Positions 1 to 8,271 of a stretch of 64,000 nucleotides of DNA are shown in pieces. Each line of letters starts with the position of its first letter. The stretch's first letter is position 1. The notes beneath the pieces were generated by a model. It saw nothing but the letters and a program-made list of their open reading frames with translations. It searched no databases and had not been told where the DNA came from. A program made the translations under genes and the position numbers. Source of the DNA: Hymenobacter sp. J193 (GTDB lineage Bacteria > Bacteroidota > Bacteroidia > Cytophagales > Hymenobacteraceae); contig NZ_JAJONE010000001.1 in NCBI RefSeq assembly GCF_024700075.1, positions 4,611,001 through 4,675,000 of the forward strand, read 5' to 3'.

Positions 1-311
1 GAGCCCGAGCGGCCGGGGATGTTGCCGAACAAAGCCGCGTTTTTGCCCACCTGAAACAGGTGCAGCCCGGCCTGGCCCGAGGGGCGCTCCAGCTCAATGA
101 CGAGCTTGCCGCCGAAGCCAATGTCTTCCTTCGTGATTTTGACCGGGTACCAGGTAAGGCCCCGCTTCTGGCGCTCGGCAATGGTAGCCTGGGCGTTCTT
201 GATTTTGAATTGTTCGAGGTCCTCCTGCTGCTCGAGCTTCATGAGGGCCTGCACCTTGCGCAGCTCTTTCTCGATGGCGTAAGGGTCGGTATAGGTAGGT
301 TGTTCAGCCAA
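1..311 (-). CDS. Superfamily I (IGHMBP2/Upf1-like) helicase, N-terminal part, cut by window edge
   Basis: Reverse-strand reading frame open from a TTG at 311 to the window edge, about 103 codons. It begins (M)AEQPTYTDPYAIEKELRK and continues through a charged helix to RKRGLTWYPVKI, then FGGKLVIELERP and LHLFQVGKNAALF. The 'RRxGLTWYPV' block followed by a beta-rich stretch is typical of the region ahead of the helicase core in Bacteroidota AAA/SF1 helicases related to IGHMBP2. The Walker motifs would lie outside the window. No in-frame ATG exists upstream before the frame loses coding character, so TTG is the best start. Function is inferred from this N-terminal block only. Confidence 0.6.
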   Translation of the reverse strand, partial: MAEQPTYTDPYAIEKELRKVQALMKLEQQEDLEQFKIKNAQATIAERQKRGLTWYPVKITKEDIGFGGKLVIELERPSGQAGLHLFQVGKNAALFGNIPGRSG

Positions 312-407
312 CTGGTTGGGTTCTTTTGCGAATCGTTGATAACAACGAAAGCGGGGAAAAGGTGGCCGAAGGTCGGGAGGAATTTGGGAACGGGCCGCCA
401 GTAGGCG

Positions 408-635
408 TTAGGCAGGAAGTGTCTTTATATAGTTTTCCAGTTCATCGTAGATGCTTACCTCTACTCCTGGATGCATAATTAGGATGCCTGTAGCTCGATG
501 CTGCGCAGCATCAAGAGAATCTACTTCAATACGTGGCGATTTAGTTGTGCCACCATGATTTTGGAAACGGGTCGTGCAGTCCTGCATCAATACAATGCCG
601 GTGGCCGCTTCGCAGACTAGCAGATAGTACTTCAT
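408..635 (-). CDS. Small hypothetical protein (75 aa)
   Basis: Begins MKYYLLVCEAATGIVLMQDC and ends DELENYIKTLPA. The ATG at 635 overlaps the TGA of the upstream gene in an ATGA configuration, which fixes this start over an in-frame ATG further upstream and indicates translational coupling. The protein is mixed alpha/beta with no signal peptide or membrane segment. No family is recognised. Base composition is AT-richer than the surrounding genes, as for other accessory genes in this window. Confidence 0.55.
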   Translation of the reverse strand: MKYYLLVCEAATGIVLMQDCTTRFQNHGGTTKSPRIEVDSLDAAQHRATGILIMHPGVEVSIYDELENYIKTLPA

Positions 636-925
636 GTATTTTCCTGAAATCCTTGTGGGTACCAGATACCCAGCCAAGACGGGGAATTCATATTTGGCAA
701 TACGTGGTTCGCATCAAGCGTTCTGACGTCAATATTCTCAGCATACCGAAGTATATCCGGCAGAGAAGCGCCTCGAAATACTTTCTTCCGAAGAATAGAT
801 AGTGCATCATCCAGCGTCCAGGCCGTTACACCGTAGCATTGTTTGAAGCCTGAAGTGGTTGGCAAAAATTCAATCCAGTAGCGTTTCAGCAGAGCTTTGT
901 TAGATATCGTGCGTCCTGTATTCAT
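632..925 (-). CDS. Small hypothetical protein (97 aa)
   Basis: First gene of a two-gene unit with the 75-aa protein downstream (4-nt ATGA overlap). Central residues include YWIEFLPTTSGFKQCYGVTA, and the chain is rich in aromatic residues. No known domain is recognised and there is no signal peptide. The tight pairing of two small, AT-richer genes resembles small accessory or immunity-type pairs, but nothing in the sequence proves that. Confidence 0.5.
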   Translation of the reverse strand: MNTGRTISNKALLKRYWIEFLPTTSGFKQCYGVTAWTLDDALSILRKKVFRGASLPDILRYAENIDVRTLDANHVLPNMNSPSWLGIWYPQGFQENT

Positions 926-940
926 ACCATCTATATTCAG

Positions 941-1474
941 CTAGTTATGATTGATGAATTTGGTGTAACACCGCTGAACTTTACCATCAGAGCCAAACAC
1001 GAACAGATATTGAATTGACTGGTCGAACGTCGAAAGAATATTGCGCAGGCCCGGCCCACCGTTCTGGTTGTCGCTGATTTCTGCGAGTAACATATTGTTG
1101 GCCAGACGGGAGAATAGAACAACCACGCATCCTTCCTCCGTGCCGGAGGCAGTCGTAAGGCGGGCTGTCAGCTTTGAAAAATACGGCTTGTGATACGACG
1201 ACCTGTCTACGGCAGTCAATGAATCCACCAACCGACGCTTCTGCTGGGAACTGGTGTAGCCCCACTGTTGGCCGAGCTCTTCCAGAAAATATAGCGGCGG
1301 TATGTGAACAACGTTATCAAAGACGGCTACGCAGCGGCTTGCGCCCTGCAAACGGCAAAAAATTGAGTCGGAGGTGATGTGCCGAAAGGCTTGCTGGTAC
1401 AGCTGACGAGGTGAAGCGGGTTGCCCATAGCTACGCAGGGGCAGTAACAGCGCAAAAACCAGAAGTAGCTTCAT
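941..1474 (-). CDS. Secreted hypothetical protein (177 aa)
   Basis: The start at 1474 is chosen because it gives a clear signal peptide, MKLLLVFALLLPLRSYGQ, with probable cleavage after the S-Y-G-Q region. An upstream ATG at 1525 would bury that signal. The mature part is mixed alpha/beta and ends with a region reading QYLFVFGSDGKVQRCYTKF, which looks like a terminal beta-hairpin. Probably periplasmic or exported. No family recognised. The neighbouring gene is divergent at 1590. Confidence 0.6.
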   Translation of the reverse strand: MKLLLVFALLLPLRSYGQPASPRQLYQQAFRHITSDSIFCRLQGASRCVAVFDNVVHIPPLYFLEELGQQWGYTSSQQKRRLVDSLTAVDRSSYHKPYFSKLTARLTTASGTEEGCVVVLFSRLANNMLLAEISDNQNGGPGLRNILSTFDQSIQYLFVFGSDGKVQRCYTKFINHN

Positions 1475-1589
1475 CGAAGAATGGGACCTTTTACGCACCA
1501 GCGGCACGCTTGCCAAATTGCGCATAATTTACTTGGCAACGTACCCCGCAAAGCCCGTAGCTTAGGGCGCACCTTCAGCTTTTCTGGTC

Positions 1590-2768
1590 ATGCCGTACCG
1601 TATTGCCGCCGAAACAACCGACGAGCTGCTGCTGCTGCCGGTTCCTGTGAAGACGGGCTGCGTGCGTGGGCTATTCAGTGGCTTCGGACTGCTGGCAGTG
1701 CTGATAGGCGGCGGCCTGCTGTTCGCCCGGCGCGGCAGCGCCCTCGATGCCGATACCCTGATTGCCGGTACGCTAGCGTATGTTGGGCTGGGCTTTCTGC
1801 TGCTGGGTATTTTCCTGAACGTTAAGCAGCGCCCGGCCCTGGCGGCGCTGGTATTCGACCGACGGCTGGGGGCAGTGCGGGTACGCGGCCGGGAAGGCGA
1901 GCCAGCGGAAGTCTACCTCGCCTACGCTGATATTGCGGATCTGCGGGTACACACCCATGCCGAAACCCACTCCTCCTCCAACAGCACTTATACCTGGAAA
2001 ACCTACACCTACCACGTAGTGATGCAGCTCCATGATGGGGGGCGCTGGTACCTCACGCGGGAAAATGCCCAGGAAGTGGCCGAAGTTCAGCTCCGCCAGC
2101 TGGTAGCTGCCGTAGCCGCGGCCGAGCCCGGGGTGGCCTTGCTGCCCCCGCCGCAGTTGCCCCCGCAGGTGGAGCATAGTACCCAGACTGGCCTCACAAC
2201 CATCCGCTGGCGCAATGAGCTGGCTGGCCGGCAGGTGCTGGGCTGGCTGGTAGTTCTGGTTTTTTTTGGCGGCGCGCTTGGTCTGTTTTTTCTGGTGGCC
2301 CGGGCCGTGATGGTGCCGGCGGCCTTTGCATATGCCGTCCTGGCGTTCATTGCGCTGGTTTTCCTGGTCATTATGGGCAGCCAGGCCCGGCAGATGTGGC
2401 TGGATTACCATCGGCGCTACGGCCTGGTGTTCAGCCCGGCCGCCGTGGCCTATGTAGAGGCGGCCCGCGCCACCGACCAGCTTATCGAGCACCAGGTTAT
2501 TCCGCTGGCAGATTGGTACGGGCTCAGCTGTTCCCTCAACGATGCGGAGGCGGGCGAAGAGGCGGTACTACTACTGACCCGCGCCGCCCACGCGCAGTAT
2601 CTACACCAGCAGAATGCGGAACTTTCGCTCAAGGAAATCATGAACTTTCTCACGACCAGAAACCAGGCCCGGCGCCTGTATTTCAGCCGCTTCAATCCCG
2701 CGCAACGGCTGGCCGTCGTCAACTGGGTACGGGCTGAGGTGCAACGGCAGCGGGCCGCTAGCGCCTGA
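1590..2768 (+). CDS. Hypothetical integral membrane protein (392 aa)
   Basis: Four hydrophobic segments come as two pairs, around residues 30-46, 58-77, 217-236 and 242-263. A soluble region lies between the pairs and a cytoplasmic-looking C-terminal domain of about 125 residues follows. The middle region (about 85-170), with VFDRRLGAVRVRG and YLAYADIADLRVHTH, resembles the strand pattern of bacterial PH-like or YcxB-like domains often fused to membrane hairpins, but this is only an impression. It stands alone on the plus strand. Role unknown. Confidence 0.6.
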   Translation: MPYRIAAETTDELLLLPVPVKTGCVRGLFSGFGLLAVLIGGGLLFARRGSALDADTLIAGTLAYVGLGFLLLGIFLNVKQRPALAALVFDRRLGAVRVRGREGEPAEVYLAYADIADLRVHTHAETHSSSNSTYTWKTYTYHVVMQLHDGGRWYLTRENAQEVAEVQLRQLVAAVAAAEPGVALLPPPQLPPQVEHSTQTGLTTIRWRNELAGRQVLGWLVVLVFFGGALGLFFLVARAVMVPAAFAYAVLAFIALVFLVIMGSQARQMWLDYHRRYGLVFSPAAVAYVEAARATDQLIEHQVIPLADWYGLSCSLNDAEAGEEAVLLLTRAAHAQYLHQQNAELSLKEIMNFLTTRNQARRLYFSRFNPAQRLAVVNWVRAEVQRQRAASA

Positions 2769-2908
2769 AGTGGAGCACAGCAATACAAGCCAATAAGGCA
2801 ATGCTCAAACTATACTATTTGCCTCACCGCTTGTTTGTACTGTAAGCCGATGAGAATAAGCGTGTCGGTATAGTACGAGAAATAGCTTTATAATTGATTT
2901 ACAGAAAG

Positions 2909-3289
2909 CTATTGGAGTTTCACCACAATCTTTTTATTTGTCGTGTCAATATCAATCCAATCCATCGATTTATTGCTTGGTATACAATCAAGTATAGATG
3001 AGTTTTTGGCGTATCTCCTTAACGAGTATTTACCGAATCTGATAGTCATTTCGTACGTGTCCTGTCCATCTTTACCAAGCCAGGCTGTAGTTATAATTCG
3101 TCTGGTATCGTTTACACTCTTTTTGCTGAGCTGATTTTCAAAGTATGGCTCCCAGGAAACTCCGTCGCACCAGAAACCTCTTACATCTTCTCGGCTAGAA
3201 TTCGCAAACGTTTCTCCCAAGTGGTATTCGAGATGAACGCAGAATTTCTCGTTAAAAGGACTGTAGGTATTTTCTGCTTCTTCTCGCAT
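2909..3289 (-). CDS. Hypothetical protein (126 aa), AT-rich
   Basis: An isolated reverse-strand gene clearly AT-richer than its neighbours. The product has aromatic-rich beta segments (GFWCDGVSWEPYF, TYEMTIRFGKYSLRRY) and ends KKIVVKLQ. No signal peptide, no membrane segment, no known domain. The composition and isolation suggest a horizontally acquired cargo gene. The 140 bp to its right-hand neighbour at 2768 hold no recognisable feature. Confidence 0.45.
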   Translation of the reverse strand: MREEAENTYSPFNEKFCVHLEYHLGETFANSSREDVRGFWCDGVSWEPYFENQLSKKSVNDTRRIITTAWLGKDGQDTYEMTIRFGKYSLRRYAKNSSILDCIPSNKSMDWIDIDTTNKKIVVKLQ

Positions 3290-3384
3290 TGTCAGTTATC
3301 ATCTCAAAGTATAAGATATACTCCTCAAGCCGCTGATAGAGCAGGGAATTTGCCCTATCAGCAGTTTGATAGTGTAGACTCGAC

Positions 3385-3861
3385 TCACGTAAACTGCTCC
3401 ACTAGCTCCGGCCACTGCGGAAACTCATGTGTCAGCGCCGCCCGGTCCGCCAACTCGAAGTCAACGAAATCGAAGCCGGGAGCCACGGTGCAGCTGACCA
3501 GCGCGTAGCCGGTGCTGCGTGGCAGGTGGGCCGCAAACCACGTATTGGCCGGAATAGCAGCCTGGGGCAATTCACCGTTTGCGAAGTTGCTGCCAAGTAC
3601 GATGCGGGTGGGTTGCCCATGCGTCAGCAGAATGATTTCCAGCGCCTGCCCCTGGTGGAAAAACCACAGCTCATCGGACTTGATGCGGTGAAAGTGCGAC
3701 TTGTCCTCGTTTTCGAGCAGGTAGTAGATGGCCGTGCTGACGTGGCGGGTTTGGCCCTCCGCTGTTTCCATAGTTTGGGCCGAACGGTAAGTTTCCCGGT
3801 AGTAGCCGCCTTCGGGGTGGGGCAGCAATTGCAGGCGGTGGATGATGTTCTGGGCGGTCAT
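3385..3861 (-). CDS. Cupin domain protein of the DUF985 family (158 aa)
   Basis: Full-length match in pattern to the DUF985/cupin_5 family. It starts MTAQNIIHRLQLLPHPEGGY, and the HPEGGYYRETYRS motif is the family signature. A double-stranded beta-helix core follows, with STAIYYLL, HFHRIKSDELWFFHQG and APGFDFVDFELADR. Proteins of this family bind sugars or nucleotides in the cupin barrel; the substrate here is unknown. It sits 33 bp downstream of the glyoxalase-like gene on the same strand, so the two are probably co-transcribed. Confidence 0.85.
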   Translation of the reverse strand: MTAQNIIHRLQLLPHPEGGYYRETYRSAQTMETAEGQTRHVSTAIYYLLENEDKSHFHRIKSDELWFFHQGQALEIILLTHGQPTRIVLGSNFANGELPQAAIPANTWFAAHLPRSTGYALVSCTVAPGFDFVDFELADRAALTHEFPQWPELVEQFT

Positions 3862-3893
3862 GGGAGAGTAGGCTGAAGAGAAGAAAGTGAGGC

Positions 3894-4265
3894 TTACTCG
3901 CTTTGAGTGAACTCGCCGATGTGCCAGAGGATACCGGAAGGGTCGTACACAAAACCTTCCTTGCCCCAGGGCTCCTGCCGGATGGGCACCACCCGCACCC
4001 CCGCGAACTGGCCCGGCAAATCCAGCGCCGCCAGCTCCTGCCAGTACTGCTCCACATCTTCGGCCTCCAGAAATAGCATGGTATTGCCAACCCAGTCTGC
4101 CACGTAGTAGTCCTGCAGGTAAAAGCCCACCCCCTGCCGCGCGAAATACGACATGGCCGGCGACAGCACCGTTTCGGTGAAGCCAAAGGCGCGGTAGAAG
4201 CTGCGCGAAACCGCATAGTCACGGGCGCCGATGAAAGGCCGAAGGGAGCGGATTTGCGAAGTCAT
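3894..4265 (-). CDS. Glyoxalase/bleomycin-resistance-like (VOC) protein (123 aa)
   Basis: A single VOC-fold protein of typical length. IRSLRPFIGARDYAVSRSFY forms the first beta-alpha unit, GVGFYLQDYYVADWVGNTML the middle sheet, and EGFVYDPSGILWHIGEF the closing motif with the conserved D-P-x-G-x-x-W/H pattern. The usual metal-binding Glu near the C-terminus is present in HIGEF. Likely a small-molecule-binding or dioxygenase-type enzyme, or a resistance protein; substrate unknown. It precedes the DUF985 cupin gene in the same direction. Confidence 0.8.
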   Translation of the reverse strand: MTSQIRSLRPFIGARDYAVSRSFYRAFGFTETVLSPAMSYFARQGVGFYLQDYYVADWVGNTMLFLEAEDVEQYWQELAALDLPGQFAGVRVVPIRQEPWGKEGFVYDPSGILWHIGEFTQSE

Positions 4266-4360
4266 GTTATGGCGTAGGAGTTTGGGGCAGGCTTTGCGGA
4301 AAACGACCAGCAGAACCGGAAGCCAATATGGGGGTTATCGGTCAATTCAGCCGCTGGCCA

Positions 4361-4402
4361 GAAGTACAAAAACCCGGCACTGCTGCCGGGCTTTTGTACT
4401 TC
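4361..4402 (-). terminator. Rho-independent-like terminator of the NmrA reductase gene
   Basis: Near-perfect inverted repeat with GC core CCCGGCA / TGCCGGG around a CTGC loop, flanked by A-run and T-run arms (GAAGTACAAAA / TTTTGTACTTC). It lies 14 bp past the stop of the reductase gene and before the glyoxalase-like gene. Confidence 0.7.
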
Positions 4403-4415
4403 AGAACTATAGATT

Positions 4416-5276
4416 CTACAGCTTGAATATGGTTTTGAGTCCTTCCTTTAGTGGGGTAGGTGGGCGTCCCAGCCAGTCCGACAAATCGGGGCTGATGGTG
4501 TCTTCCTGACCGTTCTTGATGTCGGTAAGAAAGCCATTGATGCGCTGGATGGCTCCGTCGGGCAGGCCCTGGGCTTGCAGATGGACAGCAAAGGCTTCCT
4601 GCCCGATGGCGTGGTATTCCACCGGCCGGCCGGATAACTCGCTCAGCGCCACGGCCACATCGGCAAAGGAGTAGGTTGCGTCGCCGGTGAACGTGAAGAT
4701 GCGGTTGTCGCAGCGGCTGTCGGCCAGCACGTTGGCAATGGCCTCGCCCATGTCGCGGCGGAGGGCAAACGACACGCGGCCCTGGCCGGCGGGCAGCCGG
4801 ATGCCTGTCTCAAACACTTGCGGCCCCACAAACTGCGGCAGCGTGTCCATATACAGGATGTTGCGGAACAGAATGTAGGGCACTCCACTGGCCTGGATAT
4901 AGTCCTCCGTCTGGAAGTGGCGCACCATCAGTTGGTTGACCAGCGTATCAGGGTTTTTCAGGGCCCGGCTGGTGTAGGCCAGGCACCCAACGCCGGCTTT
5001 CTGGGCGGCATCCACTACGTTGTAGTGCTGTTGCAGGCCATCATCGTCGCCACCGCCCGAGACGAGCAGTACCTTGGTAACGCCCTGCATAGCCTGGTCG
5101 AGGGAGGCTGGGTCGTTGTAGTCGCCCACCCGGATGTGCACGCCTTGCGCCTTCAGGCCGGCGGCTTTGGCTTCGTCGCGCACCAGGCCGGCCACCTGCC
5201 CCGGGGCAGTTAGTTGCAGCAGCCGCTCAATCACCGCCGACCCAATATGGCCGGTAGCACCCGTTATCAGAATCAT
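4416..5276 (-). CDS. NmrA-like NAD(P)-binding oxidoreductase (286 aa)
   Basis: An atypical short-chain dehydrogenase of the NmrA/QOR2 type. The N-terminus MILITGATGHIGSAV holds the G-x-x-G-x-x-G dinucleotide-binding motif (residues 6-12), followed by GLVRDEAKAAGL, the region that usually discriminates NADPH. There is no canonical active-site Tyr-x-x-x-Lys at the usual place, as expected for this subfamily. The C-terminal part carries the NmrA-type VEYHAIGQEAF segment. Probably a quinone or small-carbonyl reductase or a redox sensor. Monocistronic, with its own terminator. Confidence 0.85.
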   Translation of the reverse strand: MILITGATGHIGSAVIERLLQLTAPGQVAGLVRDEAKAAGLKAQGVHIRVGDYNDPASLDQAMQGVTKVLLVSGGGDDDGLQQHYNVVDAAQKAGVGCLAYTSRALKNPDTLVNQLMVRHFQTEDYIQASGVPYILFRNILYMDTLPQFVGPQVFETGIRLPAGQGRVSFALRRDMGEAIANVLADSRCDNRIFTFTGDATYSFADVAVALSELSGRPVEYHAIGQEAFAVHLQAQGLPDGAIQRINGFLTDIKNGQEDTISPDLSDWLGRPPTPLKEGLKTIFKL

Positions 5277-5482
5277 ACGAAAAGGGAAATAAGGAAGAGA
5301 AACACTGCCTGCGCCGGCCGGTAGTTGCCGGAATTAGCTACTCCAGATCCGGCCGGAAGCAGGTGCTGCAAAGGTGGCCTGCCTTCAAGCCCCCTACCAG
5401 AGCGAAAGGGCGGGAAGGTTGGGCAAAAAGGCGGGAAGGGCAGCTGGCAAGTGTCAGTAGAAACGGGTTGTTGCTATAAAAA

Positions 5483-5590
5483 CGTCATGCTGAGCGAAGG
5501 CGCAGCCGCAGTCGAAGCATCTCTACTGCTGACTAATTATTAGCATTGCAACGAAGCGGTAGATATGCTTCGGCTGCGCTCAGCATGACG
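5483..5590. repeat. Palindromic repeat, family A (long imperfect hairpin)
   Basis: Left arm begins CGTCATGCTGAGCGAAGG and the right arm ends CTGCGCTCAGCATGACG; inner parts read GAAGCATCTCTAC and AAGCGGTAGATATGCTTCG. The same unit recurs at 8342, 19736 and 23325. It fills most of the 333-bp gap between the reductase and AraC genes. The rest of that gap (5277-5482) shows nothing recognisable beyond G-rich sequence. Confidence 0.9.
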
Positions 5591-5609
5591 TTCCTGTATC
5601 CTGTAAAAC

Positions 5610-6479
5610 CTACCCCGCCTGCTTGTAGGCCGTGGGAGAGAGGCCGAGGCTGTTGCGGAAAAACCGGCTGAAGGCTGATTGGTCGGGGAAGTGCAGCAGA
5701 TCGGCTACCTGGGCCACGCTGAGCTGCCCGTGTTGCAGCAGGGCCTTGGCTTCCAGCATCACGGCTTCCTCAATCCACTCGCCGGCCGTTTTACCGGTCG
5801 TTTGCTTCAGGGTGTCGGTAAGGTGCTTGGGCGTGATGCACAGCTGGTCGGCGTAGAACTGCACGTTGCGCTTGGTGGTGCTGTGCGCGTTTACCAGGTG
5901 CTTGAACTCGGCGGTGAGCAGCTGGCTGCGGGTTTGGCTGGCTTGCCGCGCCGCGTGTTGCTGGTCGTAGAGGCCCACTACCTCGTAGAGCAAGCTGTTG
6001 ATCAGGCTCTTGATAACCTGGTTGCGGTAGGGGTGAGGTGCTTCGAATTTCTGCTGGAGCAGGCGCAACGAGGCCGTAATGCTGGCCGCTTCCGCCGGGC
6101 CCAGCGGCAGCACGTGGCGGGTGGCATTTTCCAGAAACTGGAAGTTGTCGATGGGAATGTGGTTGTGGGTGGTGATGAACTCGGGCGTGAAAAAAACCGA
6201 CAAACTGTCGTGGTCCGGCGAAAAGGAAGTCCACTGCTTGATAATGTGCGGGGTGATGATCATCAGGCTGCCGGGCTCGATGCGGTAGGTTTCCAGATTG
6301 GCCTTCAGCTCCGCCGTGCCGCGCAGGCAAATCCCGATTTTGTAGTAGTTGCCCCGGTACGGCACGCCGAGGGGTGGGCCCGACGTATGGCTCCGCTCGT
6401 CTAGAAAAAATACCTCCGCCGGCTCTTCTTCGGGGCGGGAAAAGCTCTGCAGCCGGTAGGTTGGAATGAGGTTGCTCAT
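5610..6479 (-). CDS. AraC-family transcriptional regulator (289 aa)
   Basis: Two-part architecture. The N-terminal about 170 residues form a cupin-like sensor (SGPPLGVPYRGNYYKIGICL, EPGSLMIITPHIIKQW). A C-terminal double helix-turn-helix spans roughly residues 190-289 (FYADQLCITPKHLTDTLKQT, VAQVADLLHFPDQSAFSRFF, LGLSPTAYKQ), the classical AraC/XylS signature. It is divergent from the aldo/keto reductase at 6712 with a repeat hairpin between them, which makes that gene a plausible target. The effector is unknown. Confidence 0.9.
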   Translation of the reverse strand: MSNLIPTYRLQSFSRPEEEPAEVFFLDERSHTSGPPLGVPYRGNYYKIGICLRGTAELKANLETYRIEPGSLMIITPHIIKQWTSFSPDHDSLSVFFTPEFITTHNHIPIDNFQFLENATRHVLPLGPAEAASITASLRLLQQKFEAPHPYRNQVIKSLINSLLYEVVGLYDQQHAARQASQTRSQLLTAEFKHLVNAHSTTKRNVQFYADQLCITPKHLTDTLKQTTGKTAGEWIEEAVMLEAKALLQHGQLSVAQVADLLHFPDQSAFSRFFRNSLGLSPTAYKQAG

Positions 6480-6504
6480 GGGGAGGCGGGCTGTTGAAAC
6501 AGAA

Positions 6505-6607
6505 CGTCATTCCGAGCTTGCCGAGGAATCTCGCGTGCTGACGTTGAATTATTAGTGTAACATCCGCTTGTCATTCCGAGCTTGCCGAGGAATGACAAGC
6601 GGATGTT
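6505..6607. repeat. Family B repeat, with a perfect 19-bp-stem hairpin
   Basis: Contains two copies of a CATTCCGAGCTTGCCGAGGAAT unit. The second copy forms a perfect inverted repeat with arms at 6559-6577 and 6589-6607 (AACATCCGCTTGTCATTCC and its complement). It lies between the divergent AraC and aldo/keto reductase genes. Confidence 0.9.
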
Positions 6608-6711
6608 TAGTTGTAATACTACTGGTCCCTTCGCAAAAACGGCGGCTGCTGCGCTGACAATTTCCGGGTTCCTGCGTACTTGCCGCCCCAAGTCAACCAA
6701 CTCTACCTGCT

Positions 6712-7704
6712 ATGCCCTACCAACCCAGCCCCGGCCGCTACGCCGCTATGCCCTACCGCCGCATTGGCCGTAGCGGCCTGAAACTGCCCGCCGTATCCCT
6801 CGGCCTCTGGCACAACTTCGGCGACGTGGACGTGCTCCAGAACTTCCGCTCCATCCTGCACCGGGCCTTCGACAGCGGCGTTACGCATTTCGACCTAGCC
6901 AACAACTACGGCCCGCCGCCTGGCTCCGCCGAAACCAACTTCGGCCGCATCCTGAAAGAAGACTTCCGCGGCTACCGCGACGAGCTGATTATTTCCACCA
7001 AGGCCGGCTACCACATGTGGGAAGGTCCCTACGGCGAGTGGGGTTCCCGCAAGTACCTTGTTTCGAGCCTCAACCAGAGCCTCAAGCGGATGAAGCTGGA
7101 CTACGTGGACATTTTCTACTCTCACCGCCCCGACCCTGACACCCCCCTGGAAGAAACCATGGGCGCCCTCGACCAGGTGGTGCGCCAGGGCAAGGCCCTG
7201 TACGTGGGCATCAGCAACTACCAACCCGCCGAGGCCGCCGAGGCCATCCGGATTCTGCGTGAGCTGGGTACGCCCTGCCTGATTCACCAGCCCAAATACT
7301 CGATGTTTGAGCGGTGGGTGGAAGACGGGCTGCTGGATTTGCTGGGCCAGGAAGGCGTGGGCTGCATCCCGTTTTCACCGCTGGCCCAGGGCCTGCTCAC
7401 CAACAAGTACCTGCACGGCATCCCCGAGGATTCGCGCGTGGCCAAGGGCGTGGGCTTCCTCACCGAAAACCAGCTGACCGAAGCGCGCCTCACCCAAATC
7501 CGTCAGCTCAACGACCTGGCCCAAGAGCGTGGCCAGAGCCTGGCCCAGATGGCTCTGGCTTGGATTCTGCGCGACGACCGGATTACTTCCGTGCTTATCG
7601 GCGCCAGCAAGCCCGAGCAGCTCACCGACTCCCTGCGCTGCCTGGAAAACCTGCAGTTCAGCGAGGAGGAATTGGCGCGGGTTGAGGCAGTACTGAAGCC
7701 CTAG
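6712..7704 (+). CDS. Aldo/keto reductase, YghZ/Gpr-like (330 aa)
   Basis: TIM-barrel NADPH-dependent aldo/keto reductase. The catalytic tetrad is visible as Asp61 (THFDLANNYG), Tyr66, Lys97 (ISTKAGYHMWEGPYGEWGSR) and His138 (YSHRPDPDTP). The long YHMWxGPYGEWGSRKYL insertion is characteristic of the L-glyceraldehyde-3-phosphate reductase/YghZ subgroup, which detoxifies small aldehydes such as methylglyoxal. Length is typical. An in-frame ATG at residue 13 is an alternative start. It is divergent from the AraC regulator. Confidence 0.92.
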   Translation: MPYQPSPGRYAAMPYRRIGRSGLKLPAVSLGLWHNFGDVDVLQNFRSILHRAFDSGVTHFDLANNYGPPPGSAETNFGRILKEDFRGYRDELIISTKAGYHMWEGPYGEWGSRKYLVSSLNQSLKRMKLDYVDIFYSHRPDPDTPLEETMGALDQVVRQGKALYVGISNYQPAEAAEAIRILRELGTPCLIHQPKYSMFERWVEDGLLDLLGQEGVGCIPFSPLAQGLLTNKYLHGIPEDSRVAKGVGFLTENQLTEARLTQIRQLNDLAQERGQSLAQMALAWILRDDRITSVLIGASKPEQLTDSLRCLENLQFSEEELARVEAVLKP

Positions 7705-7706
7705 AG

Positions 7707-7786
7707 CTGTCATTCCGAACGCAGTGAGGAATCTGGGCAGCCTTCTATGGTTTAACTCAGATTCCTCACTGCGTTCGGAATGACAG
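7707..7786. repeat. Family B palindromic repeat with 29-bp perfect arms
   Basis: Arms at 7707-7735 and 7758-7786 are exact reverse complements (core CATTCCGAACGCAGTGAGG). The left arm begins 3 bp after the aldo/keto reductase stop and the element lies between two convergent genes, so it could also terminate transcription in both directions. Confidence 0.9.
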
Positions 7787-7802
7787 TTGTTTTTGCATTT
7801 CG

Positions 7803-8234
7803 CTATGGGTTCTGCCGCAGAATCTGCAGCGTTTTGGCGTCCGGGCTGCCGCTGAAAAACTTGTCCAGTACCCGTTGAAAAACTGGGTTGAAGCCTTCCA
7901 GCGCGGCAAACAGCGTCATCGATGACTTGAGCTTCACATCGTCCGGGCTGCCCATGATGCGGGTGGCATCGTTGCTTTCCAGGGTCAGCAGCGCTTCACT
8001 GATTTCCACCAGGCGCGACCCGAGTACCGGATGCTGCAGATAAGCCTCGGCTTCCGGCCTGCTTTGGATGGCGTAAAAGCGGGCCGTTTCGCTGTAGCCC
8101 AGCCCCTGAATCTGCGGGAAAATGTACCACATCCAGTGGCTGCGCTTGCGCCCCGACCGGATTTCGGCGAGGGCCGTGGAGAAGTCGCGCTGCTGGGCGT
8201 CAAGAAACCGTTGCAGGTTGGGTTGCTGGGGCAT
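7803..8234 (-). CDS. DUF1810 family protein (143 aa)
   Basis: Clear DUF1810 protein: QRFLDAQQRDFSTALAEIRS, then RKRSHWMWYIFPQIQGLG, the family hallmark, and SDDVKLKSSMTLF-like text (SPDDVKLKSSMTLFAALEG) before the C-terminal helices. Family members are small all-helical cytosolic proteins of unknown function. Length matches the family. Convergent with the aldo/keto reductase at 6712. Confidence 0.9.
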   Translation of the reverse strand: MPQQPNLQRFLDAQQRDFSTALAEIRSGRKRSHWMWYIFPQIQGLGYSETARFYAIQSRPEAEAYLQHPVLGSRLVEISEALLTLESNDATRIMGSPDDVKLKSSMTLFAALEGFNPVFQRVLDKFFSGSPDAKTLQILRQNP

Positions 8235-8271
8235 ATGATTGCACAGTTGATTGGTGATAACAATCGTTGAA

